A DNA stretch of 64,000 nucleotides from Haliscomenobacter sp965225875 (GTDB lineage Bacteria; Bacteroidota; Bacteroidia; Chitinophagales; Saprospiraceae), in assembly GCF_965225875.1 (NCBI RefSeq), contig NZ_CBDDBS010000002.1:1922001-1986000 (forward strand). The letters run 5' to 3'. Of the stretch, positions 26,849-35,750 are shown piece after piece. The notes beneath the pieces were generated by a model that saw nothing but the letters and a program-made list of their open reading frames with translations, searched no databases and was not told where the DNA came from. The first letter of the stretch is position 1. Each line of letters begins with the position of its first letter. The position numbers and the translations under genes are program-made.

Positions 26849-27132
26849 AAGCGACATTAATAGCAACACGGATGACACGGATTTGGCGGATTAACGCGGA
26901 TTTTCTTTTGCCTGCGGCAAAAGTTTTACTTGCCACGAATTACACTAATTTTCACGAATTCAGGCACAAACTTCGTTTGCGCAAAAACGCGTTGACATGA
27001 ACAAAGTGAATGTCCAATTCGTGAAAATTGGTGTAATTCGTGGCTATCTTATCTCAATCACGCCTAAGGCGGGATAAAAATCCGCGTTAATCCGCCAAAT
27101 CCGTGTCATCCGCGCTGCTATTAATGTCGCTT
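26849..27132. repeat. Nested long palindrome with several small internal hairpins
   Basis: The outer arms are 26849-26905 and 27077-27132 (AGCGACATTAATAGCA at one end, GCTATTAATGTCGCTT at the other, with CGGATTTGGCGGATTAACG between). An inner pair, 26932-26960 and 27016-27044, reads GCCACGAATTACACTAATTT and its near complement. Between and inside them are short palindromes such as CTTTTGCCTGCGGCAAAAG and CGCCTAAGGCG. The words CGGATTTGGCGGATTAACG and CACGAATTACAC recur in many environmental genomes. It lies 50 bp upstream of the 75-residue gene. Confidence 0.85.
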
Positions 27133-27183
27133 TTGTTTCGCTCATCATGCCTTTGAAGATAAGCCAAATTCATCAGTATTTTT

Positions 27184-28302
27184 TCAATTACACCCTCCCT
27201 TCAACTCCGCGATCCAATCCCGAATCAACTCTACCGCCTCCGTATGCACCATCACTCGCCCAATTTCCGGCATCATCACCCCAGGGTCAGTATTTTCCAT
27301 ACGGTACAAGAGAATCGATGCCTTGGGCTGCCCCGGTACAATGCTGAATTGGCGCCCTCCCGAACCCTTACCTGCCGCAACAGGCGGCTTGCAAAAACCC
27401 AGGTGCGCCAAGTCTTGCTGGTCGGCCTGCAAGTACAAACCCGAACTGTGCGCAGGCCCCTGCGGATGGTGGCAATGCCCACAATTCACATCCAGATAGG
27501 CCAGGGCTCGCTCTTGCAGTGAGCCCGTTTCCGGTTTGTCCCAAGCGGCGAGTTTGGCAAATTTCTCGCCATGATCACCGGTAGCCAAATAGCCTGACTT
27601 TTGCCAGCGACTCAGTTGGTTTTCGGTTTTGCCATCGGGGTAGCGCAGGTCCTTGTTGAGGTTGGCTACCTTTGGGCCGATGGGCTGAATGATGGCATCC
27701 CGGTTGTGGCAGCTCTTGCACTGCGTCTTATTGGGAACAAGGTATTCAATGTTTTGTTTATGCCCTTTTTCGTCCTGCCAACTTACCGGTTTGATGTCTC
27801 CAACGATGTTGAGCTCAGCGTCATTTTCGGCTTCATCCCATACGTAGGTGAAGGCCTGCCACTCCCCTTTGATTTTCATCAAAAGCCGCGTTTCCACTAC
27901 ATCCCAATCCGCTTCTGGCTTGGCAAAATCGGCGGGATAATAGAAGTTTTTGATCAAAACAGCCTGATCCGGAAAGTCCAGTCGACCGTCGGCAGCTACG
28001 GTAGCCTGGGTACCTTTGGGCATCCACACAAAACGGGCTTTGTGGGCATAATCGGTAAACAGTGGCGTGATCAATTCGTAAGGCAAAACGCCGGTGTTGG
28101 GCTTCAACTCGCGTTGGATGCCCGTGAAAAAGCCGTAGTCCGATAGTTTCGGATAAGGCGCTTTATTTGGATCAAAACGCACCGGGCCACTGACTTCCAT
28201 GCCTTTTTTTTGCGCAGCAGGACCTTGACAAGTGAAACAAAAACCTAGTGCCAGGAAAAATCCAAGGACTAAAATCCGGCCTTTCAAAAACTCATTTTTC
28301 AT
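27184..28302 (-). CDS. Di-haem c-type cytochrome, SO2930/HNE_0200-like family
   Basis: A 372-residue exported protein with a hydrophobic N-terminus (RILVLGFFLALGFCFTCQG). Two haem c motifs occur: CKSCH at residues 195-199 and CGHCH at 274-278 (DVNCGHCHHPQGPAHSSGL). The arrangement matches proteins annotated as SO2930 or HNE_0200 family, which are usually paired with a parallel beta-helix protein, as here. The function is unproven. The start is ATG 28302, overlapping the beta-helix stop as ATGA; the frame also has an upstream GTG. Confidence 0.85.
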   Translation of the reverse strand: MKNEFLKGRILVLGFFLALGFCFTCQGPAAQKKGMEVSGPVRFDPNKAPYPKLSDYGFFTGIQRELKPNTGVLPYELITPLFTDYAHKARFVWMPKGTQATVAADGRLDFPDQAVLIKNFYYPADFAKPEADWDVVETRLLMKIKGEWQAFTYVWDEAENDAELNIVGDIKPVSWQDEKGHKQNIEYLVPNKTQCKSCHNRDAIIQPIGPKVANLNKDLRYPDGKTENQLSRWQKSGYLATGDHGEKFAKLAAWDKPETGSLQERALAYLDVNCGHCHHPQGPAHSSGLYLQADQQDLAHLGFCKPPVAAGKGSGGRQFSIVPGQPKASILLYRMENTDPGVMMPEIGRVMVHTEAVELIRDWIAELKGGCN

Positions 28303-29480
28303 TTGCACTGGTAAGGTTTTAGGTCAGGGTTGATGTTTTTAAAATCGTTGGCGGCGTCGATGTTGGCAAAACGCAGGCCAGCCTGAGGCTGGTCGATGCA
28401 GATGTTCATCGGGTTGCTGCTGCTGGGGCGTTTGTCGTCCAGAATGCCATCGTAGAGGATGTCCTGGGGTTTGCCGCCGAAGTACACGTTGACCATTTTG
28501 CCAAAGTCCTTGCTCAGATCGGGCAGGGCCTTTTTGCGCTCAAAACGGTTGTTGTGCAGCTTGATGTCGTAGGTGTAGGGGTCGTAGTTTTTGTCGTCCC
28601 ATTTCAGTTGCACGATGTGGTAACTGGCAATGGCGGCACCCATGGTTTTGTGGCCGATGATTTCATTGTGGTGCGCTTCCACGTCTTTGGCAGCCAGAAA
28701 AATCAGGCCAGTGCCGGGGGCAACGGTGGCGACGATGTTCCCTTCGGGGGCAAAGTTGCGGTGGTTGTTGCTGATGATTTTGTTGTGGTGGATTTTGCAG
28801 CTTTTGCCATTGCCCGCCGGTAAACCGGGTAGGTCAAAGACGAGAATCCCGCCCGTATTTTTTTCCGAACGGCAGTATTTCACCTCGGCGTTCGTGCAGT
28901 TTTCAATCTCGATGCCCGCTACGTTTTCGTGGGCGTAGGAATTTTTGACCACCACATTTTTGGATTGCCCTACGTAGATGCCCGCATCAGAGGCAAAGGC
29001 AGCTTCACATTGGTCGATCAATACGCCGTCGCAGCCTACTGGATAAAGGCCATACCCACCATTGGTGGCATTGGCACCCCCGCTCCAGGTGGCTTTTACG
29101 TTGCGCATGGTGACGTGGTTGGCGTCTTGCACCCGAATGGCATCACCTTTGGTGTCGGTAACGGTGAGGTCCTGGATGGTCACCGAATCAGCAGTAATTT
29201 TGAGGCCTTCGGCACCAGCCTTTTGGCCCAAAAAAGAAAGAATGGTTTTTTCTTTGCCCGCACCCTGGATGGTCACGCCCTTTACGCCATCCAACAACAG
29301 TGGGCGGTCAAAATGGTGAATTCCCTCCGGGATCTTGATCACATCGCCGGGTTTGGCGTTGATCAATTGGGTTTGCAGGTCGTTGTAGAGTGCGGTGTCG
29401 ACGTCTCCTGGATCGGAGGGGCGGGTATTCGTGCAGGCGGCGCACAAAAAGGCCAAAATTGCGAGCTGAGTGAACTTCAT
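28299..29480 (-). CDS. Parallel beta-helix lipoprotein paired with the di-haem cytochrome
   Basis: A 393-residue lipoprotein starting MKFTQLAILAFLCAACTN with lipobox Cys16. A 27-codon longer frame (29561) would mask the signal. The body has Pel/Pectate-lyase-like right-handed beta-helix repeats (GDVIKIPEGIHHFDRPLLLDG, NVVVKNSYAHENVAGIEIENC, TNAEVKYCRSEKNTGGILVFDL, CKIHHNKIISNNHRNF). Enzymes of this fold bind or cleave polysaccharides, but no catalytic set is identified. It is the first gene of a pair coupled by a 4-bp overlap to the cytochrome gene. Confidence 0.85.
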   Translation of the reverse strand: MKFTQLAILAFLCAACTNTRPSDPGDVDTALYNDLQTQLINAKPGDVIKIPEGIHHFDRPLLLDGVKGVTIQGAGKEKTILSFLGQKAGAEGLKITADSVTIQDLTVTDTKGDAIRVQDANHVTMRNVKATWSGGANATNGGYGLYPVGCDGVLIDQCEAAFASDAGIYVGQSKNVVVKNSYAHENVAGIEIENCTNAEVKYCRSEKNTGGILVFDLPGLPAGNGKSCKIHHNKIISNNHRNFAPEGNIVATVAPGTGLIFLAAKDVEAHHNEIIGHKTMGAAIASYHIVQLKWDDKNYDPYTYDIKLHNNRFERKKALPDLSKDFGKMVNVYFGGKPQDILYDGILDDKRPSSSNPMNICIDQPQAGLRFANIDAANDFKNINPDLKPYQCK

Positions 29481-29618
29481 GAATTTGGTTTTATAACTTA
29501 TCTGACGAAGATATAAAACCCCTTGCTTATTTTGGGCCTTGCTGCGTTTTCTTGTCACCAAATGTAAACAGTTCGTTATCCCAAATTTTCAGAAAAACAC
29601 AAAGCGGCACAATTTTTA

Positions 29619-29776
29619 AGCACAAAGGACGCAAAGGAAAGCACAAAGGACACCAAGGCGAGACGTTGACAAAGCCATGCATCTGAGCTTTTTCCGTCAA
29701 CCCTCATTGTGGGCAAAACGCCCCGTCAACGTCATAATCTTTGTGACCTTTGTGCTTTCCTTTGCGTCCTTTGTGC
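29619..29776. repeat. Hairpin with tandem GCACAAAGGA-type arms
   Basis: The left arm (29619-29670) is a run of AAGCACAAAGGACGCAAAGG units ending AGACGTTGAC. The right arm (29724-29776) is GTCAACGTC followed by complementary CCTTTGTGCTTTCC units. A small GTTGAC/GTCAAC pair closes the loop. It lies between divergent genes and ends about 65 bp before the glycosyltransferase start. A similar AAGGACGCAAAGG repeat is common in environmental genomes. Confidence 0.8.
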
Positions 29777-29840
29777 TCATCCTTTTGTTTGTGATGCTAA
29801 TTTGAAGATTCGGGATGCTGCTCATATGTGTCTGCAAATT

Positions 29841-31178
29841 ATGTCTAAAATAGTTAAGACCCTTTTGCATCTATTTTTGTCCGGCATCATGGTCGCCACG
29901 ATGTACCAATTGGGCTATCATTGTCAGCAAACTGATTTTTGGCCGTTGCTGGGGACTTATGCCACATTTTTTGGTGCATACGCCCTGGTGCTCAAGCTGG
30001 CGATGGAAAAGGGAAGCATTCAATGGTACCTGCTTTTGGGGATTGGCCTGCGGCTGCTGCTGCTGTTTTCCATGCCCAACTTGTCGGATGATGTGTACCG
30101 TTACCTCTGGGATGGCAAGCTGTGGCTCAACGGCATCAACCCTTTTGTACATCCCCCCTCCTACTATGTGCAGCAAGGCGCGCTACCCAACGGGCTCAGC
30201 ATGGAGCTTTACGCAGAGCTCAATTCACCGGATTACCACACCATTTACCCACCCATCGCCCAAGGCTTGTTTACGCTGAGTTGTGCCTTGTTTCCTGAAG
30301 ACCTTTATGCGAGTATTGTAGCGATGAAGTTGGGGATTTTGTTGGCGGAATTGGGCAGTTTATGGCTCCTGAGGGTTTTGTTGCAACGCTTTCAAATCGC
30401 GCCACAGCACATCCTGATTTACGCCCTCAATCCCTTAATCATTTTGGAATTGGTAGGCAATGTCCACCTGGAAGCCTTAATGATTTTTTTCCTGCTGCTG
30501 GCCTTATTTCTGCTGCAAAAACAGCTACATGGTTGGGCGAGCGTGGCGCTGGCGGGCTCCATTGCCAGCAAGTTGTTGCCCCTGATGTTTTTGCCTTTTT
30601 TGATCCGGCGTTGGGGTTGGCCACAGCGGAGTATGGGGTATTTTGCGTTGCTGGGCGGGGTGTTGTTGTTGCTGTTTGTGCCGATGCTCAGTTGGGAATT
30701 CATCCAGGGTTTTGCCTCCAGTTTGGACTTGTACTTCCAAAAGTTTGAGTTCAATGCCGGAGTGTATTACCTACTGCGTTGGGTGTTTTATGTGCTGACG
30801 GGTTACAATTTGATCCTTGTTCTGGGGCCTCTTTTAGGTTTATTCGTAGTGTACAGCATCGTCAAAATGGCGCAGCGGGAGCAGGATTTGCGTTGGGGAA
30901 AACTGCCGCTGTTGATGGTACTGGCTTTTAGCTTGTATTTGTTTTCGGCGACCATCATTCATCCCTGGTACCTGGCGGTGCCGATTGTACTGTGCGTGCT
31001 CACGCCGCTGCGTTTTCCGGTGTTGTGGTCGGGGTTGGTGGTATTGTCGTATAGCCATTATGATGGGGGCGGTTTTGCGGAAAATTATTGGTTGATTGGG
31101 GTTGAGTATGGGGTTTTGGGGGTGTTTTTGGCGATGGAGTGGCGGAAATCGACAAAAAACAGCGCAAGTGAGCGGTAA
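29841..31178 (+). CDS. GT-C-like membrane glycosyltransferase (polyprenol-mannose type, tentative)
   Basis: A 445-residue protein with about eleven hydrophobic segments. The first luminal loop contains SDDVYRYLWDGKLWLNGINP, a signature of GT-C and polyprenol-phosphomannose-dependent transferases, and a second motif NSPDYHTIYPPIAQG is also typical. No soluble catalytic domain is present. It likely transfers a sugar from a lipid carrier in the inner membrane; donor and acceptor are unknown. The start MSKIVKTLLH is at 29841; an earlier in-frame start lies in the repeat element and is rejected. The stop overlaps a terminator hairpin. Confidence 0.75.
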   Translation: MSKIVKTLLHLFLSGIMVATMYQLGYHCQQTDFWPLLGTYATFFGAYALVLKLAMEKGSIQWYLLLGIGLRLLLLFSMPNLSDDVYRYLWDGKLWLNGINPFVHPPSYYVQQGALPNGLSMELYAELNSPDYHTIYPPIAQGLFTLSCALFPEDLYASIVAMKLGILLAELGSLWLLRVLLQRFQIAPQHILIYALNPLIILELVGNVHLEALMIFFLLLALFLLQKQLHGWASVALAGSIASKLLPLMFLPFLIRRWGWPQRSMGYFALLGGVLLLLFVPMLSWEFIQGFASSLDLYFQKFEFNAGVYYLLRWVFYVLTGYNLILVLGPLLGLFVVYSIVKMAQREQDLRWGKLPLLMVLAFSLYLFSATIIHPWYLAVPIVLCVLTPLRFPVLWSGLVVLSYSHYDGGGFAENYWLIGVEYGVLGVFLAMEWRKSTKNSASER

Positions 31179-31220
31179 CTATCCAAAAACAATCGATTCT
31201 GCTCACTTGTATTTTTCTTT
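31165..31220 (+). terminator. Terminator overlapping the glycosyltransferase stop codon
   Basis: CAAGTGAGC (31165-31173) pairs with GCTCACTTG (31201-31209) across a 27-base loop and is followed by TATTTTTCTTTTG. The stem starts inside the last codons of the gene. Just beyond, GAGCGGAAA...TTTCCGC (31222-31258) forms another small hairpin. Confidence 0.6.
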
Positions 31221-31266
31221 TGAGCGGAAAGTGTGTTTCCAGGTTGGTTTCCGCCCACTTGGCAAA

Positions 31267-31345
31267 ATGAGGGGGCGGTTTTGCGGAAAATTATGGTTGG
31301 CGTGGATGGAGTATGGATATTGGGGTGTTTTTGGGATTTGAGTGG
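31267..31345 (+). pseudogene. Decayed duplicate of the glycosyltransferase 3' end
   Basis: The stretch GGGGGCGGTTTTGCGGAAAA at about 31271-31290 is identical to the gene at about 31064-31083, and similarity continues for about 75 bp (TTATGGTTGG, GTATGGATATTGGGGTGTTTTTGG) to match the last coding codons. In the copy the frame encodes GGGFAEN and then drifts. It is followed by nothing recognisable. The rest of 31346-31500 is AT-rich leader of the next gene. Confidence 0.7.
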
Positions 31346-31500
31346 AAGGGCAATTTTTTTCTAAAAAAGGACTTTTTTTGAGGCCTTTCTTGCAGCCATA
31401 AACTAGCTTTCGAAAATAGTGAATACCGTAAGCAAGGAATTAGGATAAAAATATTTGTGCCAGTTTTTTAGTTATCTCATGGAATCAAGAAAACCCAAAA

Positions 31501-31941
31501 ATGATAAACTTAAAATATCTAACCACCACTTTTTTATTCTTTGTCCTTTTTGCTACCCATTCAAATTGTCAAAATAGCGGCGACATAACAGTAACTATAT
31601 CTGATTTCGAATTTTCAAGAAAAGGCCAATTAATTACCATGATATTTGAATCTGAAGAAGGTTTTCCTTCCAATCTAGGTAAAGCTGTTAGATCTGTAAA
31701 ATCAAGAGGTGATGATATAGGAAAATGGGTTAGTACATTTGGAAAACTATCATTTGGAGAATATGCGGTTGTCGCTTACTATGATAAAAATAGCAATAAC
31801 AAACTCGATAGAAATTTTTTTGGATCACCAAAGGAACCAATCGGTACTTCCTGCAATAGAAAATCAGGAAGGTTAAAGTTCGAAAATGCCTCTTTTAAAT
31901 TAGATGGGCAAATGAAAGAACTTAAGATAAAATTATACTGA
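31501..31941 (+). CDS. DUF2141 domain-containing secreted protein
   Basis: A 146-residue protein with a signal peptide (YLTTTFLFFVLFATHSNCQ). The DUF2141 pattern is clear: GDITVTISDFEFSRKGQL, a central SFGEYAVVAYYDKNSNNKLDRN motif (an EF-like acidic loop), then FFGSPKEPIGTSCNRK. The family is probably periplasmic and its function is unknown. The gene is more AT-rich than neighbours and carries codons typical of low-GC DNA, so recent transfer is possible. Confidence 0.85.
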   Translation: MINLKYLTTTFLFFVLFATHSNCQNSGDITVTISDFEFSRKGQLITMIFESEEGFPSNLGKAVRSVKSRGDDIGKWVSTFGKLSFGEYAVVAYYDKNSNNKLDRNFFGSPKEPIGTSCNRKSGRLKFENASFKLDGQMKELKIKLY

Positions 31942-32062
31942 AGACCTTCTTGAATAAGGCGATTAATTCAAATTATCAGAAACACTGGTGAATGCTTTGC
32001 AATTACTCTTTCCCCAAAATTCCGTAAATTACCCTCTCCTACAGTCACCAATTCAGCAGTTT

Positions 32063-34300
32063 ATGGCCCAAAAACTCCTTTTTATCGCCTTGTTCTGTTT
32101 GGGATTGACCCATCTCCACGCCCGCCACCTCATCGGTGGGGCCATGAGTTATCGCTGCCTGGGAGGCGGTGAATACGAGTTTACCCTGCGCTTGTACCGG
32201 GATTGTTATTGCCTAGGTTGTCCGCCCATTGATGCGGAGGCTTACATTGGCATTTATCGCTGTAGTCCAGGGCAGTGTGGCAATCAGTCCAATGTTTATG
32301 GCAGTGTGAATGTGCCCCGGCAGAGCCTGCGCAACATCCCTCCTACGGAGTACCCCTGTTTGGTTCCTCCCGATGTGTGTGTGGAAGAAGGCGTGTATAT
32401 CTTTCGTTATTTACTGCCACAGTCAACCATGAGTTACCACGTGTCTTTTCAGCGCTGCTGCCGGGATGAAACCATGAGCAACATTGCTTTACCTGGTTCG
32501 ACGGGTGCTACATACACCGTAGAAATTACGCCCGAGGCCCAACAAGTGTGCAACAACAGCCCGCAGTTTTCCATCGTTCCACCCACGGTAATTTGTGCAA
32601 ATGCGCTGTTGGAGTACGACCATTCCGCCGAAGAAATGGATGGAGACAGCCTCGTGTATGAATTGTGTGCCCCCCTGGCTGGCGCGGGCAATGCCAATGG
32701 GCAACTACTCACTTTCACTTGTTCGGGTTCCACGCCCCGGCCGGCTTGCCCACCACCCTATACCGAATTGTTCTACCGCAATCCCTATTCGGCTGCCGAA
32801 CCAATACTCGGCAATCCAGTATTAAAAATTGATCCCCGCACTGGCCTTATCACTTTGAGGCCTAGTGCTCAAGGGCGTTTTGCCGTGGGTGTTTGTGTGC
32901 GTGAATACCGCAAGGGCGTACTACTGAGTCGAGTGACCCGCGACTTCCAGTTCAATGTCACCGATGGCTGTAATCCCAAACTCCAGCCTGATGTCAAAGA
33001 AGATGCAAAACTGGCTGAAAAGGAATTTTTAATCCGCTCCTGTGGCAAAACCCTGGTAGACATTACCAATGAAAGTACGCCGCGCGAATCCATCAAGTTG
33101 ATCAACTGGAGTTTTGACCTCAAAAAAGGCCCGGCGGCCCAAAGCAACCAATGGAATCCTCAGATTCAGTTTCCCGATACGGGGCGTTATCAAGGCAAAC
33201 TGCTGCTCAACCCCGGCTTTGAATGTGCCGATTCAGCGAAGGTCATAGTCCACGTTTTACCATTGTTACAAGCTGATTTTAGTTTTGACTACGATACCTG
33301 CAAAGCGGGGGAAGTGCAGTTCCGGGATCGTTCCATTGCCCATGCCAAATCCATCCGGGAGTGGAACTGGTTCTCGGGGGAAAGAGGTACAAGTACCCTC
33401 GCCAATCCAAGTTTCCAATATGAATATCCGGGGATAAAAAGGGCACGTTTGACCGTCCGTGATGCCAATAGTTGTGTTTCTACGATTCAAAAAGATGTGC
33501 GTTATTTTCCCGTGCCTAAATTGTTGTTGACCACCCCTAGTTCGGCAGAATTGTGTGAGCCGGGGCAGGTTTATTTCCAAAATCTCTCCACTCCCGTAGA
33601 TACCACTTATCGGATTGAATGGAAATTTGGCGACGGAGGCGTTTCCCGCAAGCATAGCCCCAGTTACACCTATCCGCACGACGGGCTTTATTCGGTGGCG
33701 CTCAAGGTGGTTTCACCAATTGGGTGTGAGACCGACACGATTTATCCCGATTTAATCCTCATCAAACCCAGCCCTCAGGCCGCCTTTGCCATTGAGCCAC
33801 CGGAAGTCACCAATGTCTTTCCCGATTTTCAGCTAAAGGATCAGTCAACCGACGCCCTGCGCTGGTTGTGGCAGTTTGATGATGGCCGCCAGTACACGGA
33901 TCACAACCCGAGCGCGGCTGCCCGCGAGCTGGGCACCTTGCGCATCACCCAATTTGCTTACAATAACTTTGGCTGCCAGGATAGTACCTCTCACGTGTTG
34001 CGCATTTTACCAGAGGTGCGCTATTTTTTACCCAATGCCTTTACGCCCAATGGCGATTCTGTTAATGATGAATTACGAGCAGTTGGAATTTTTGAGGGCA
34101 TGCGCAATTTCCGCATCAATGTGTGGAATCGATGGGGGGAAATGGTGTTCCAATCCAGCAACCCGCAGGATACCTGGAATGGCTTGAAATTTAATCAGGG
34201 GAGCGAACTTCCGGTTGGTGTGTACACCGTTTTGGCCAGCTACCTGGATCCCAAAGACCAAATGATCGAATATCGAGGATTTGTTACTTTATTGCGGTGA
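32063..34300 (+). CDS. PKD-domain protein with gliding-associated (type B) T9SS C-terminus
   Basis: A 745-residue protein; the start ATG 32063 (MAQKLLFIALFCLGLTHL) gives a proper signal peptide, whereas the earlier in-frame ATG 31988 does not. The N-terminal 300 residues (RHLIGGAMSYRCLGGGEYEF, FQRCCRDETMSNI) are Cys-rich and recur in Saprospiria surface proteins. PKD-like domains follow (EWKFGDGGVSRKHSPSYTYPHDG, LWQFDDGRQYTDHNP). The C-terminal 90 residues, FLPNAFTPNGDSVNDELR...VWNRWGEMVFQS...DTWNG...GVYTVLASY, are a CHU_C-type T9SS type B sorting domain. It is likely a surface or matrix protein. No PorP/SprF gene is adjacent. Confidence 0.9.
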   Translation: MAQKLLFIALFCLGLTHLHARHLIGGAMSYRCLGGGEYEFTLRLYRDCYCLGCPPIDAEAYIGIYRCSPGQCGNQSNVYGSVNVPRQSLRNIPPTEYPCLVPPDVCVEEGVYIFRYLLPQSTMSYHVSFQRCCRDETMSNIALPGSTGATYTVEITPEAQQVCNNSPQFSIVPPTVICANALLEYDHSAEEMDGDSLVYELCAPLAGAGNANGQLLTFTCSGSTPRPACPPPYTELFYRNPYSAAEPILGNPVLKIDPRTGLITLRPSAQGRFAVGVCVREYRKGVLLSRVTRDFQFNVTDGCNPKLQPDVKEDAKLAEKEFLIRSCGKTLVDITNESTPRESIKLINWSFDLKKGPAAQSNQWNPQIQFPDTGRYQGKLLLNPGFECADSAKVIVHVLPLLQADFSFDYDTCKAGEVQFRDRSIAHAKSIREWNWFSGERGTSTLANPSFQYEYPGIKRARLTVRDANSCVSTIQKDVRYFPVPKLLLTTPSSAELCEPGQVYFQNLSTPVDTTYRIEWKFGDGGVSRKHSPSYTYPHDGLYSVALKVVSPIGCETDTIYPDLILIKPSPQAAFAIEPPEVTNVFPDFQLKDQSTDALRWLWQFDDGRQYTDHNPSAAARELGTLRITQFAYNNFGCQDSTSHVLRILPEVRYFLPNAFTPNGDSVNDELRAVGIFEGMRNFRINVWNRWGEMVFQSSNPQDTWNGLKFNQGSELPVGVYTVLASYLDPKDQMIEYRGFVTLLR

Positions 34301-34340
34301 TTCTGCTGCGTGGGTAGCAAAATAAAATATAAAATAAAAA

Positions 34341-34375
34341 ACAGGTCAATCAAGTTTTACACTCAATTGACCTGT
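34341..34375 (-). terminator. Hairpin terminator serving the minus strand remnant
   Basis: ACAGGTCAAT (34341-34350) pairs with ATTGACCTGT (34366-34375). On the minus strand the stem is followed by TTTTTTATTTTATA, so it would end leftward transcription of the decayed sorting-domain gene. It could also act on the upstream PKD gene. Confidence 0.6.
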
Positions 34376-34407
34376 CTGGGCGTTTGGGGGTTAAGCTACA
34401 TCATCAA

Positions 34408-34778
34408 TCAGTGCAGCATGACCAACTCACTAAAACTTTGATTGTTCTCTCCAAAATTCAACACTACATAATACAGACCACGGTCTAAATTGCTTACATC
34501 AAAAGAAACAACATTGTTGGTCTTGAAATAATTAGAACTTTTTGCACTTGCTACATCAAAACTTCAGAACTGGCTATTTGAGGTACATTGGCGTAGATGT
34601 TCCAGGTGCGGTCTTTGGATATTCCGCAGGCGTTGGAAGCAATGAGTTTAAGTGTTCCGTTGGATGTTCCGCTAACGGTTACCGTAGATTGATTGCTCGC
34701 ACCAGTGATAGAGGTACCGCCAGTGGTACTCCACGCGAAAATATTAGCATTCACTGAGCCTGCTCCTGATATAGAGTT
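34408..34778 (-). pseudogene. Remnant of a T9SS type A cargo gene
   Basis: Two reading-frame pieces survive. The first (about 34778 to 34551) encodes a PKD/Ig-like end: NIFAWSTTGGTSITGASNQ...SNACGISKDRTWNIYANVPQ. A frameshift then leads to a second piece (to 34408) reading VASAKSSNYF, SFDVSNLDRGLYYVVLNFG and SELVMLH-stop, the last part of a type A sorting domain. The usual YPNP start of the domain is missing, so an internal deletion has occurred too. A stop codon closes the frame upstream (34779-34781). This is a dead gene, not a short functional one. Confidence 0.75.
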
Positions 34779-34785
34779 TTAAACT

Positions 34786-35544
34786 TTAAAAATGATAATT
34801 AAAAGAAAACTGCATCACTGGACTGAACCCTAACTGAAAGTCTTCGTCATTTCTTGGAGAGCTGGGCCCTACTATAAATCCTAGTCCTCCAATGCTTGGA
34901 CTATTAAGCGCTCCAAATAAAAAATTCGTTGTTTTTGTGAACGAAGTTTCATAATAGAAGCCAGCTTCTGTAGCTACTGAAAATGAGCTATTCAAAAAAT
35001 ACTGCACTCCAAAACTTTGTCTAAATCCCACCGCAAGCGTTTTACGTTGATCATATGTAGTTGCAACAATATAATCCCCTGGACGTAACGTGGAATTTAT
35101 ATAGTCCACTCCCTTTTGGAGATGTGGATATTCCCAGCGGTATTTTATAAATGCATCACTTGCTCCGTACCAAAAAAACCTTGAATTTGAATTTTTTCGC
35201 CCTATTTGGTACTGCAACCCAAACCAAGTACTCGTATACAGTTTGGTGTCAACCAATGTATACTTAATGAAAAATGAATAAAGCGTATCATAATAGGGAT
35301 GAATGTACCTAAAGTGTTCACTACTTGAATTGTACATTGCGCTCAATCCAAATCGTAATCCCACCCTCGGTGAAATATGCTTCTTTAGCATAAGGGTATA
35401 GGGTTCGTCCTTTAAGTTCAGTGGGCGCAAACCAATCCCAATCTCCCAATTGCCTTGCTGAGCATTGGAAGTGAAAATGATTATCATCAGAAAATACAGG
35501 GTAGTAATGGCCTTAAGCCATGTCGTTGGGATGACCTTTTTCAT
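34786..35544 (-). CDS. Putative outer membrane beta-barrel protein (252 aa)
   Basis: Starting at MKKVIPTTWLKAITTLYFLM (35544), the first 29 residues form a signal peptide ending SNAQQ; a longer frame to 35607 is less likely. The rest shows alternating aromatic strands (GNWEIGIGLRPLNLK, PRVGLRFGLSAMYNS, TSTWFGLQYQIG, TLAVGFRQSFGVQYFLNSSFSVATEAGFYYETSF) and ends with LGFSPVMQFSFNYHF, a barrel-like closing strand with a C-terminal Phe. Its role is unknown. The gene is AT-richer than the nearby large cargo genes. Confidence 0.7.
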   Translation of the reverse strand: MKKVIPTTWLKAITTLYFLMIIIFTSNAQQGNWEIGIGLRPLNLKDEPYTLMLKKHISPRVGLRFGLSAMYNSSSEHFRYIHPYYDTLYSFFIKYTLVDTKLYTSTWFGLQYQIGRKNSNSRFFWYGASDAFIKYRWEYPHLQKGVDYINSTLRPGDYIVATTYDQRKTLAVGFRQSFGVQYFLNSSFSVATEAGFYYETSFTKTTNFLFGALNSPSIGGLGFIVGPSSPRNDEDFQLGFSPVMQFSFNYHF

Positions 35545-35750
35545 TGCATTTGAATTTTGTACGAAAGATTGATGTATATTTCGCTCTGGCGAATTCAGTT
35601 GCCACAAAATCAGGCCATCATTCTATATGGAGGTACCAAACCACGGGCGGATCCTACTCGTGGTTTGGTATCCTAACCATTAATGGTGCTTCAAAAATAG
35701 GGTGGGCACTTGCAAAAATCTTGCAAGTCCAAGATTTTCTTCAAAAAAAT

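Noticed and set aside
29709..29840. N-terminal extension of the glycosyltransferase
   Set aside because: The extension reads through the repeat arm (LCDLCAFLCVLC), and the ATG at 29841 begins a normal first membrane segment.
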